Shown here piece after piece: positions 6,085-12,734 of a stretch of DNA of 12,734 nucleotides (position 1 is the stretch's first letter; each line of letters begins with the position of its first letter). The stretch is taken from contig JANZYY010000089.1 in the NCBI GenBank assembly GCA_026419705.1, forward strand, positions 1-12,734, in the 5' to 3' direction. Both the position numbers and the translations under genes were made by a program. This stretch comes from Fischerella sp. (lineage in GTDB: Bacteria > Cyanobacteriota > Cyanobacteriia > Cyanobacteriales > Nostocaceae). Under the pieces are notes generated by a model. The model made no database searches. It was not told where the DNA came from and worked only from the letters and a program-made list of their open reading frames with translations.

Positions 6085-7488
6085 TCACCTCAAAGTAACG
6101 CGGCTACCATCATTGATTTGTTCGCTGGGATGGAGAATGACTACTTCACCTTCTTTTAGTCCCTGCCGAATTTCAGCTTCAAATTCACTGCGCTGTCCGA
6201 CTTCGACCAAGCGACGAACAGCTTTACCATCTTGGACTGCAAAGGTACACCAAGAACGATCGCAGCGAAAAAGTGAACTCAACGGTATCTTCAGCAGATT
6301 CTTTTCATCCCAAATCACAATCTGCACATCAACACGGTAGGCATCACCGAAGGAGGGAGGTGTATCCACAAAATCACCAATGACGTTGACGCGCTGTTCC
6401 TCAACTCCCAGGGCAGAAACTTTGGTAAAAGCTGAAGGTTCCACCAGTCGCACTTTCGCCAAAATTGGCTGAGCATCGGCTCCCCGGTCTATTAAAATAG
6501 TATCCCCAGGCTGAATTTTCACAGCATCGCTGGAAAGCACATCAATTACTAGTTCCAGCTTAGAGACATCACCTATTTCTAACAGAGGTGTGCCAGATGT
6601 CACATATTGGGCACTTTTCTGGAGTATCCGCAGAATTTGACCGCTAACAGGGGAGCGAATCTCAGTACGGGCTGCTTCATCCTTGAGCTTCGAGAGTTCT
6701 GCCTCCACGCCAGCAATCCGGGCATCGTAAACCTTGAGCAAATAATCCGGGTCACTCTGTTGTTGTTGTAGGACAGTGAGAGCAGCCTGTGCTACCTGAA
6801 CTTCCGCAGTAGCAGATTTTGCTGCCAGTTTTGCCGTTTCTAGTTCTTTGGCTTTGGTAGTTTCATTCAATTCTGCAATTTCCCGGTCTTTGCGGGGAAT
6901 TACCCCAGCCGCTTGCAGTTGTTGGGCACGTTGACTATCGCGTCGGGCTTGTGCCAGTGCTGCTTGGGCTTGCGCGACTGTCGCTTCTGCCTGACGTTGG
7001 GCGGCAAGTGCTGACTGGATGCGCTTGCGTGCCTGTTCTAGGGTTGCCTGTTTGGGTCGCTGTGTTGCTACTCCTTCTCGCTGTGCCTGCCATTCTGCTA
7101 GCCTCGCCAAGGCTTCTTTGACTGCAGCAGTCGAAGGAAGCGGGTCAATGCGGGCAACTACGGTTCCTTGCTCAACTTTATCGCCTGCCTCTAGTTCAAT
7201 CCGGGCAAGGCGACCATGAATGGGTGCTGAAACCACGAAGCGATCGCGCACCCGAGTTTTCCCTTCTGCATTTACTGTTACTCGCAGTTCGCCACGAGTC
7301 ACGCGCCCGGTGTCTACGGGAATGGGAGCAGGACGAAATGCCCAAACAACCAAGATGAGGGTCGCAAGGGCGATCGCACAATAGGCAAACAACTTTCGCG
7401 AAAATTTCGGCAAACGCTTCCTCAAGCCCTCGCTATCTTTAGTCGGTTTTTGGTCAGTTGGTTGCTTAGCTGATGGTAATAGCTTCAT
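6085..7488 (-). CDS. HlyD/MacA-type periplasmic adaptor subunit of an ABC exporter
   Basis: Membrane-fusion protein, 467 residues, expected to bridge the inner-membrane permease and an outer-membrane channel. Layout: cytoplasmic basic N-terminus, one membrane anchor (about 33-50), first half of a biotinyl-lipoyl domain (VSAPIHGRLARIELEAGDKV at about 86-105), a long Ala/Gln/Glu-rich coiled-coil hairpin (about 119-272) with a turn near GVIPRKD (195-201), second lipoyl half (IRSPVSGQI at 277-285), then beta-barrel and membrane-proximal domains to the C-terminus. C409 and C414 form an unusual C-x4-C in the membrane-proximal domain. It starts 6 bases after the permease stop with GGAG/AAGGA upstream, so the two are co-transcribed. 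The exported substrate cannot be told from sequence. Confidence 0.9.
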   Translation of the reverse strand: MKLLPSAKQPTDQKPTKDSEGLRKRLPKFSRKLFAYCAIALATLILVVWAFRPAPIPVDTGRVTRGELRVTVNAEGKTRVRDRFVVSAPIHGRLARIELEAGDKVEQGTVVARIDPLPSTAAVKEALARLAEWQAQREGVATQRPKQATLEQARKRIQSALAAQRQAEATVAQAQAALAQARRDSQRAQQLQAAGVIPRKDREIAELNETTKAKELETAKLAAKSATAEVQVAQAALTVLQQQQSDPDYLLKVYDARIAGVEAELSKLKDEAARTEIRSPVSGQILRILQKSAQYVTSGTPLLEIGDVSKLELVIDVLSSDAVKIQPGDTILIDRGADAQPILAKVRLVEPSAFTKVSALGVEEQRVNVIGDFVDTPPSFGDAYRVDVQIVIWDEKNLLKIPLSSLFRCDRSWCTFAVQDGKAVRRLVEVGQRSEFEAEIRQGLKEGEVVILHPSEQINDGSRVTLR

Positions 7489-7494
7489 GTGTCC

Positions 7495-9861
7495 TTACTC
7501 CGTAGTTTTGAGGACAGCGATGAGATCGAGCTTGGTTAGCTGGCGGCGGACAATTAGTCCAGAGACAATAGCCGCGATCGCCACTACCACAAAAGCAAAC
7601 GCAAAAGTCGCCCTCGTCACAATCAAGGGGAAGCGGTAAAGTTCCGAGTTGTAGGCAACAGACATCAAAGCACAAAAACCAAACCCAATCGCAAACCCCA
7701 GAGGAATTGCAGCTAGCGTCAAAACAGCCTGTTCGCCCAAGAGGACAACTGCAACCTCTGCTTGAGTGAAACCAATTACACGCAGTGTAGCCAGTTCCCG
7801 ACTGCGTTCTGACAAAGCAATGCGGGCGGCATTGTAGACTACTCCAAAGGCGATTACACAAGCAAAAATTACCAATATAGTAGTGAAAATACTGAGACTG
7901 CCGGCAATGGTTTGTTGAAAGCGGGCGATCGCCATTTCACGCACGGAAACACCCGTAACTGCTGGTGTCCGTTTTAGCAGCGCATATAACTTATCAATTT
8001 GCAACGAGTCCGCAGCCAGATATGCTCCAGAGACAGTTCCCCCTTCACGCATCAACCGATTCAATGCATGGATATCCATGTATGCTGCGACACCAATCAG
8101 TTCATCTACCAACCCAACTACAGCAACACTGCGGGTAGGTCTCGCTCCCTCCAAGACTTCCACCGTCAAGACATCGCCTGGTGTAACTCCCAGAATTTCC
8201 GCTAGTTTTGTTGTCAGCACCACACCATCAGGTGGTAAATAGACAGTATGCAGTTTCCGATCCACCAAGCGGCGCAGTTCTCCTGTTGGTTCCAGCCCTG
8301 TCAGGGCAATTCGGTATGTGCGATGTTCAAAGCGCAACCTAGCTGGTACTGCCCGGAATGGTTCGGCTTGCAAAACACCAGGCAGATGAGCAACTTCATA
8401 ACGCACGCGAGAAGGGCGCGGCTCATTGAACACAATCATCACATCCTCACGTTGAACATTGCGGAACTGCACATCAATCATGTGTTGCACAGCATCGGTA
8501 AAGTAGCGACCGACAACCAGCATGGCAACGGCAAGGGCTATTCCCAGAGTAGACAAAAAAGCTTGCACTGGCTTCCGTTCCAGATTTCGCATTATGATTC
8601 GACCGACTGGTGAGAGCAAATCCTGAAATCCCACACGTTCGATGATGGTGGGGCGAAAATGGGCCGGTGGTTCGGGACGCATCGCTTCAGCAGGAGGTAG
8701 AGAAACCGCCTTTTGCACAGACATGAAAGCACCAATCACAGCAGCGCCACCACTAATAAAAATTGCCCCCATCACTTGAGTAATACCAAATTCATAGCGG
8801 AGTACGGGAAAGGAGAAAAACCGGGTATAGTTATGAGTGACTGCAACACCAAACCACAATCCCAAGCCGGTGCCAACTGCTGCACCGATGAAAACAATCG
8901 CCAGCACAAACTTGAGATAGTGCCAGCCTATGCTCAGATTGTTGTAGCCGAAAGCCTTCAATACGGCGATTTGGTCGCGTTGAGTAGCAATGAGGCGAGA
9001 AAGCAGGACGTGCAGTAAAAATGCCGCGATCCCAAGAAAAATAGACGGTACTATCGTTGCAGTTCCTTGCAGTTGGGAAATTTCTTCCGATAAAAAGCGG
9101 TTAGAAAGCTGGTCTTTGCGTCCGTAGGCGCCAAATCCGCCATACCTTTCCAGAAGTTGATCGAGCCGGAAAATAACATCTGCTTCTATAGCCCCCCGCA
9201 TCAGCGTCAGCGTCACATCATTAAACGCCCCATCCATATCAAAAGCAGTTCCCAAAGCATCACGTCCCATCCAAAAAACACCGAAGCGTAGATTATCGGG
9301 GAAAATATCGCCCGTTCCCTGGATGGCGTAGACATACTCAGGCGAAAGCGCTATCCCCACAATCCGCAACTTTTGCCACCGTCCGTTAATGACTGCACCG
9401 ATGGTATCACCTAAATCTAGTCGATGGGCTTTGGCAAAGTTTTCACCGATCAATACTTCATCATCTCTATCTGGCTGGATGTAGCGCCCCCGCCGGATGA
9501 AAAGGTCGTTGAGCATCGGCATTTGCCGCTCTGGTATCGATATTAACCGTCCCGTGGCTGGCTCGCTCCGTCCGGGAATGTCGAGGCTGACATCTGCTAC
9601 CACCCGCGTCTGCACCTGCGCCACTCCTGGAATGGACTCTATTTGCGGCTTGAGGGACTCTGGGGCGCGTTTGAGTTGGGCGAAGACTTGGGCAAAGCGA
9701 TATTGCTCGTAATAGTTTGCCTGGGAAAGTTTGAGGGATTCGTAGGCACTCAGCATTGAGACAAAGCTAGCAATTCCGCAGGCGACAACCAGGGCGATGG
9801 CGATCGTTTGACCGCGCATGTGCCAAAGGTCACGCAAGAGTTTTTGATCGAGGGCTTTCAT
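7495..9861 (-). CDS. ABC exporter permease with two FtsX domains
   Basis: Inner-membrane permease of 788 residues. Order: TM1 (about 18-38); a periplasmic MacB-like domain (40-265); FtsX domain 1 with three helices (about 271-290, 316-340, 361-380); TM5 (about 433-451); a second periplasmic domain; and FtsX domain 2 with the last three helices, ending near residue 780. Each FtsX domain carries a coupling-helix motif after its first helix: QIAVLKAFGY (297-306) and ELATLRVIGFT in the second half. This internal duplication, with 8 helices in one chain, would let one protein act where MacB-like permeases dimerise (inference). At 788 residues it is about twice the length of DevC-type permeases. 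GAGG lies about 10 bases upstream of the ATG. Partners: the adaptor directly downstream and the ATPase beyond the toxin-antitoxin remnants. Confidence 0.9.
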   Translation of the reverse strand: MKALDQKLLRDLWHMRGQTIAIALVVACGIASFVSMLSAYESLKLSQANYYEQYRFAQVFAQLKRAPESLKPQIESIPGVAQVQTRVVADVSLDIPGRSEPATGRLISIPERQMPMLNDLFIRRGRYIQPDRDDEVLIGENFAKAHRLDLGDTIGAVINGRWQKLRIVGIALSPEYVYAIQGTGDIFPDNLRFGVFWMGRDALGTAFDMDGAFNDVTLTLMRGAIEADVIFRLDQLLERYGGFGAYGRKDQLSNRFLSEEISQLQGTATIVPSIFLGIAAFLLHVLLSRLIATQRDQIAVLKAFGYNNLSIGWHYLKFVLAIVFIGAAVGTGLGLWFGVAVTHNYTRFFSFPVLRYEFGITQVMGAIFISGGAAVIGAFMSVQKAVSLPPAEAMRPEPPAHFRPTIIERVGFQDLLSPVGRIIMRNLERKPVQAFLSTLGIALAVAMLVVGRYFTDAVQHMIDVQFRNVQREDVMIVFNEPRPSRVRYEVAHLPGVLQAEPFRAVPARLRFEHRTYRIALTGLEPTGELRRLVDRKLHTVYLPPDGVVLTTKLAEILGVTPGDVLTVEVLEGARPTRSVAVVGLVDELIGVAAYMDIHALNRLMREGGTVSGAYLAADSLQIDKLYALLKRTPAVTGVSVREMAIARFQQTIAGSLSIFTTILVIFACVIAFGVVYNAARIALSERSRELATLRVIGFTQAEVAVVLLGEQAVLTLAAIPLGFAIGFGFCALMSVAYNSELYRFPLIVTRATFAFAFVVVAIAAIVSGLIVRRQLTKLDLIAVLKTTE

Positions 9862-10025
9862 GGTAGTTGTCCCTCATTGTCAAAAACTCTTTGTGTTTTG
9901 GACGTGCTGAGAATTGCCATAACCAATGCGATCGCTCATCTTAATTTTGAGGTTAGGCAAGAAAGTTGAGGAAGTTGTGAGAGTTGGTTAGTGGGGATGG
10001 AAAAGTCTGCCTTTAGCTGAACTAC
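9862..10025 (-). promoter_or_regulatory. Upstream region of the permease-adaptor pair
   Basis: This spacer should contain the promoter of the permease-adaptor transcript, because the ATPase gene is separated from it by other genes. It carries a HIP1 site at 9928-9935 and a 20-codon open frame from ATG at 9920 whose TGA overlaps the permease ATG (ATGA at 9861-9858). No convincing -35/-10 pair was identified. Confidence 0.3.
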
Positions 10026-10349
10026 TCAACAATGCCTAGAGCGTCTTTTGCATCTGCAATTGTGACCATGAGTGTCATCAAAGCAACAACGGTCAACTTT
10101 TGCCAACACAGCAGCAGCTAGAATTGGCGCATCTTTGGCTTCGATAACCGTTGTCCATCCAGTCGATTCTGCCAAGGGTGGGTTCGGTTGAATTTCGGGG
10201 TTGATAGCTGTCAATAATTGCGTGAAAATTGGCAATGCAGCAGGTAATTTTTTACTGAGGTTGCGTTGGCATTCTTCCAGAACTTGCTCGCATACAATTA
10301 GCTGGAAAAGACCAATCTCAGCCATAGTTAGCACAGCACGGCTAGCCAT
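10026..10349 (-). pseudogene. PIN-domain toxin-like protein, truncated at both ends
   Basis: The 107-codon frame matches the middle of a PIN-domain nuclease (VapC-like toxin family). SRAVLTMAEIGLFQLIVCEQ (3-22) is the first helix-strand segment, VLEECQRNL (23-31) supplies the second acidic position, and EAKDAPILAAAVLAKVD (70-86) carries the third. The normal N-terminal strand with the first catalytic aspartate is absent: a stop lies just upstream of the first codons. After KVDR the frame turns into a Cys/His/Arg-rich tail unlike PIN proteins, so the fourth acidic residue is lost. With two of four metal-binding positions gone it should be inactive. No antitoxin partner is recognisable beside it. 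Confidence 0.72.
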
Positions 10350-10411
10350 TACACATCATAAGGATTAAAGCGTTTACTTTAAACTAAAAATAACGTCGTC
10401 ACAGCTTGGTA

Positions 10412-10657
10412 ATGAAACAAATTACATTTAAGGTTCAAGCATTTTGGGATGCTGAAGCAGAAGTTTGGGTTGCAACTAGCGAAGATGTGCCAGGATTGGT
10501 AACAGAAGCTTCTACAATTGAGGTTCTTATGCAAAAACTCCGAGAAATGATTCCGGAACTCATCTTTCTCAACAGAATTGTGCCTTCTGATTATGTTGGT
10601 TCTATCAGCTTTGAGTTAACTAGCCATCGACAAGAGTTGATAGAGGTGGCTTCCTAA
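10412..10657 (+). CDS. DUF1902 (HicB-like) antitoxin
   Basis: Small protein of 81 residues from the ATG at 10412; a TTG at 10406 would add two residues. VQAFWDAEAEVWVATSEDVP (6-25) and GLVTEASTIEVLMQKLREMI (26-45) form the partial RNase-H-like fold of the HicB superfamily. The C-terminal SFELTSHRQELIEVA is typical of DUF1902 proteins that sit upstream of hicA toxin genes. The stop codon is directly followed by ATG of a hicA remnant at 10658, the usual operon order for this pair. Because the toxin is gutted, this looks like an orphan antitoxin; it could still neutralise HicA toxins encoded elsewhere or autoregulate (inference). It is on the opposite strand to the ABC genes around it. Confidence 0.82.
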   Translation: MKQITFKVQAFWDAEAEVWVATSEDVPGLVTEASTIEVLMQKLREMIPELIFLNRIVPSDYVGSISFELTSHRQELIEVAS

Positions 10658-10759
10658 ATGGGTGCGTCGTTTACTCCTGAGTTGAAAAAGATTCTTTCTG
10701 AGGCGGGCTGCTACTTTGAACGGCAAGGCAAACAAGCAGGACTGCCGAAAGCGTTTTAA
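10658..10759 (+). pseudogene. hicA: hicA toxin remnant with an in-frame internal deletion
   Basis: An open frame of only 33 codons starts right at the antitoxin stop codon. It reads MGASFTPELKKILSEAG, CYFERQGK, then QAGLPKAF and stop. The first 25 residues match the N-terminal helix and first strand of HicA-family toxins, and the last 8 match their usual C-terminal end (K-Q-A-G-L-P-K). The middle, about 30 residues including the G-D-H-E-x-W segment with the catalytic histidine, is missing, yet the frame is kept. It cannot fold as the double-stranded-RNA-binding-like mRNA interferase and should be non-toxic. Its stop lies 12 bases from the convergent stop of the ABC ATPase gene. The alignment is from memory of the family. 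Confidence 0.75.
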
Positions 10760-10771
10760 TCTTTATTTTAT

Positions 10772-11527
10772 CTACCACTCCAACTGTGTAGGTGCAACCT
10801 TAATCTCATTACGCCACACGCTGACAATCTCACCGCTTCGCATCGTCACTACTCGGTCAGCCATTGCAGCGATACCAGCATTGTGCGTAATTACCGCAGT
10901 TGTAGTACCTAGTTCTCTGTTTACCTGTTCCAGTGCTTCCAACACCAGTTTGCCCGTCTGAAAATCTAGCGCCCCTGTGGGTTCATCGCACAGCAGCACT
11001 TCCGGACGCTTGGCAATAGCACGGGCGATCGCTACCCGTTGCTGCTCGCCACCTGACAATTGGGCGGGAAAATGATTCAGGCGATCGCCCAACCCCACTA
11101 ACTCCAATGCTTGTTCTGGGCGCATTGGTTTACGAGCAATATCAGTCACTAAAGCTACATTTTCTTTGGCTGTAAGGCTGGGAATCAGATTGTAAAACTG
11201 AAAGACAAAACCAACACAGTTGCGACGAAAGGAAGTCAGTTCTGCTTCACTGGCGTGAGTCAAGTCACGGTTGCGAAAAAATACATGACCGCTAGTCGGT
11301 ACATCTAAACCACCCAAAATGTTCAACAAGGTTGATTTACCGCTACCCGAAGGTCCTAACAATACCACAAACTCTCCTTCGTAGAGTTCGAGGTCAATCG
11401 ACCGGAGAGCATGAACTTCTACCTCACCCATGCGATAGACCTTGCTGATTCCATAAATGTGAAAAATCACTCCTGGCGGTGCTGTAGTATCTGGGTAGGA
11501 TTTTAGTGTTTTGCCAAGTTCGTTCAC
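10772..11527 (-). CDS. ABC exporter ATP-binding protein (MacB/LolD type)
   Basis: Cytoplasmic ATPase that should power the permease-adaptor pair. All motifs are present (numbers count from an upper start at 11650): Walker A GPSGSGKS 99-106, Q-loop Q151, signature LSGGEQQR 198-205, Walker B VLLCDEP 218-224 with catalytic E223, D-loop ALD 227-229, H-loop H256. The domain begins at GVIFHIYGISKVY (60-72). The open frame extends up to 11650, but that part reads through a REP-like inverted repeat and a terminator, giving unconserved residues such as GGVGETARPYAHSS. I therefore prefer the GTG at 11527 (251 residues), with TAGG 7 bases upstream; GTG at 11470 is another option. The gene ends convergently with the hicA remnant and is separated from the permease by about 900 bases. 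Confidence 0.88.
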   Translation of the reverse strand: MNELGKTLKSYPDTTAPPGVIFHIYGISKVYRMGEVEVHALRSIDLELYEGEFVVLLGPSGSGKSTLLNILGGLDVPTSGHVFFRNRDLTHASEAELTSFRRNCVGFVFQFYNLIPSLTAKENVALVTDIARKPMRPEQALELVGLGDRLNHFPAQLSGGEQQRVAIARAIAKRPEVLLCDEPTGALDFQTGKLVLEALEQVNRELGTTTAVITHNAGIAAMADRVVTMRSGEIVSVWRNEIKVAPTQLEW

Positions 11528-11540
11528 TCTTTTGCCTAGT

Positions 11541-11571
11541 AAAAAAACATCCCAATTCTTCTTGTGGGATG
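11541..11571 (-). terminator. Rho-independent terminator after the DUF1517 gene
   Basis: On the minus strand a perfect 7-base stem CATCCCA/TGGGATG (11571-11565 with 11554-11548) encloses a 10-base loop and is followed by seven T. It lies downstream of the DUF1517 stop and upstream of the ATPase start preferred here. It should end the DUF1517 transcript or attenuate read-through into the ATPase gene. Stem GC content is moderate (4 of 7), so efficiency is uncertain. Confidence 0.68.
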
Positions 11572-11581
11572 AGTGAGCATA

Positions 11582-11605
11582 GGGGCGGGCTGTCTCGCCT
11601 ACCCC
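11582..11605. repeat. REP-like GC-rich inverted repeat
   Basis: GGGGCGGGC (11582-11590) can pair with GCCTACCCC (11597-11605) across a 6-base loop, with one mismatch and one wobble. It sits between the DUF1517 stop and the terminator. Repeats of this GGCGGGC-type are common between genes of Nostocales, where they often create spurious reading frames, as they do here for the upper ATPase start. Confidence 0.5.
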
Positions 11606-11653
11606 CCCAGTCAGGATAATTTTTTCTTGAAATCCCTTCTTCCAACACAAACA

Positions 11654-12631
11654 TTAAACCAGTTTCAAATCTGGATATTGAACCAATACATCCTCAGCTG
11701 TGAGGACATCGCCTTCTGCTTGTGGAGTCCACAGCACTTCCATCGCCAGCAGTTGTTCGCTAGGGATACTTCCGATTTGATGCAAGGCTTGACGCAAGTC
11801 ATCGGTACTGTTAATTTGCGGGATTTCAAATTTACCCAGTGTCGCCGCCAGCAAAGTCACGATAATGTATTCTCCCGGACCTTCGGTAATCAGACGGGTT
11901 GGGTTGTCGAGTTCACCACTAGAAGGTAAAACAGCTTTGGGAGTAGCTGCTTTCAGTTGGTTGTTGACGTTAGATAGAGTTTCTTGGGTGAACTTGCTAC
12001 GTTCTGCCAATGCTAAACGGTTAAATATAGATTCAGCAGCGTTTAAACGCGCTTGTTGAGTACCACCACCTGCATACACCCAATATTCTGGATGGCGGAG
12101 CAAGGCGAGGCTGGCTTCTTGCAATACTTCGGCTCTACCTTCTGGGGTATTGGTATCAGCTGTTTCAGCAATGTGGTTGAGTTCGGGTTGCAAATCGCGA
12201 GCCTGAGCTAACAAACCCACTTGCAAACGTGTAATGGAAACAGGAGGGTTGCTACCATAGCCTACTTCATCTTCATAGTCACCGCCAGCAGCACGACGGA
12301 AGGATTGTAGTAAAAAGTTGGCGATCGCGATCAAAATCAACAGGCTAAACAACCCCCCACCGACACCAAAGATGGGCACGACAAAGGGGAACCCAAATCC
12401 ACCACCTGGATAAACTGGATAAGGAGCAGGATAGTATCCTCCACCACCAGGTGCATATGTCCGGGGTGACGAGTAGCCGCGACTGGGTACTCTAAAAGAA
12501 CCACCGCCGATCCGACCTCCACTGGCTGCTAGCGCTCCGTCAGCCTGACTCAGCGCTAATGTGAATACGAGAAATAGGAGGAACAGGGTTTTTAAAAGTG
12601 GTTTTAAGGCTCGTTGTAGTTTTTTACGCAT
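11654..12631 (-). CDS. DUF1517 membrane-anchored protein
   Basis: Protein of 325 residues with a Sec-type signal (basic MRKKLQR, hydrophobic 15-29, cleavage near A-L-A at 33-36). A Gly/Pro/Tyr-rich linker (37-81, with GGGGYYPAPYPVYPGGG) follows, then one membrane segment (about 82-110). The large soluble DUF1517 domain (about 120-325) includes SITRLQVGLLAQARDLQPEL and PGEYIIVTLLAA. The topology suggests one transmembrane anchor with the DUF1517 domain on one face of the cytoplasmic or thylakoid membrane. The family is widespread in cyanobacteria and chloroplasts; I recall a plant member (FLAP1) linked to H+ homeostasis under fluctuating light, so a related role is possible but not shown. It appears to be a single-gene transcript ended by the terminator at 11541-11571. 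No strong ribosome site precedes the ATG. Confidence 0.88.
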   Translation of the reverse strand: MRKKLQRALKPLLKTLFLLFLVFTLALSQADGALAASGGRIGGGSFRVPSRGYSSPRTYAPGGGGYYPAPYPVYPGGGFGFPFVVPIFGVGGGLFSLLILIAIANFLLQSFRRAAGGDYEDEVGYGSNPPVSITRLQVGLLAQARDLQPELNHIAETADTNTPEGRAEVLQEASLALLRHPEYWVYAGGGTQQARLNAAESIFNRLALAERSKFTQETLSNVNNQLKAATPKAVLPSSGELDNPTRLITEGPGEYIIVTLLAATLGKFEIPQINSTDDLRQALHQIGSIPSEQLLAMEVLWTPQAEGDVLTAEDVLVQYPDLKLV

Positions 12632-12734
12632 AACAACACTTGCTTGAAAAACGATATTGGTTATTTGTCCAAAAGGATGGGTGTTTTGTGTGTTTAGCCA
12701 CTGACACCAGTCTGTAGCCCAAAGTGAGTAGTAA
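12632..12734 (-). promoter_or_regulatory. Upstream region of the DUF1517 gene, cut by the window end
   Basis: This non-coding stretch should hold the promoter of the DUF1517 gene on the minus strand. No clear -35/-10 pair or operator could be identified, and the region continues beyond the window. Confidence 0.3.

Noticed and set aside
7999..9018. Several plus-strand open frames of 60-120 codons opposite the permease
   Set aside because: They lie antisense to a clear coding gene, lack ribosome sites and have no recognisable domains; they are shadow frames.
6085..11527. ABC exporter considered as the heterocyst DevBCA glycolipid exporter
   Set aside because: The permease is 788 residues with two FtsX domains, about twice DevC, and the gene order is ATPase-permease-adaptor, unlike devB-devC-devA.
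1..12734. Search for CRISPR arrays, tRNA/rRNA genes, prophage genes or a wholly novel defence system
   Set aside because: No spaced direct repeats, cloverleaf or rRNA-like sequences, or phage structural genes were seen. The only defence-like genes are decayed or orphaned toxin-antitoxin parts.

Overview
The window reads as a fragment of a cyanobacterial genome, most likely a filamentous, Nostocales-type species. The HIP1 octamer GCGATCGC occurs ten times (starts at 1082, 5009, 7240, 7370, 7574, 7925, 9928, 11025, 11081, 12321). There are STRR-like heptanucleotide repeats downstream of the first gene, and a DUF1517 protein, a family typical of oxygenic phototrophs. The first 19 bases are not genomic: they match the Illumina Nextera/Tn5 mosaic-end adapter exactly, so the window begins at a contig end with adapter left on.

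Layout. (1) 50-1333, + strand: argD, acetylornithine aminotransferase. (2) 1334-1559: a repeat-rich spacer between convergent genes. (3) 5488 down to 1560, - strand: a tight seven-gene Mrp-type cation/proton antiporter operon in the order mrpC-D-E-F-G-A'-B. Five of the six junctions are 4-base ATGA overlaps. There is one large ND4/ND5-like subunit and no MrpA N-terminal half. (4) 5489-6084: a gene-poor stretch holding the 3' remnant of a probable IS701-family transposase, broken at an 8-base homopolymer. (5) 11527 down to 6085, - strand: a three-part ABC exporter (ATPase, two-FtsX permease, HlyD/MacA-type adaptor). The ATPase is separated from permease-adaptor by about 900 bases of decaying toxin-antitoxin genes: a PIN-domain pseudogene and a DUF1902 antitoxin followed by a hicA with its middle deleted in frame. 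(6) 12631 down to 11654, - strand: a secreted or membrane-anchored DUF1517 protein, followed by a REP-like inverted repeat and a rho-independent terminator just before the ATPase.

How the genes work together. The Mrp subunits should form one membrane complex exchanging Na+ (or another monovalent cation) for H+. The ATPase, permease and adaptor should form a MacAB-like exporter of unknown substrate. argD acts alone in arginine synthesis. I found no tRNA, rRNA or CRISPR array, and no convincing wholly new system. The most notable items are the cored-out hicA, the exporter operon split by toxin-antitoxin debris, the reduced Mrp architecture resembling the membrane module of archaeal MBH hydrogenase, and the adapter contamination.
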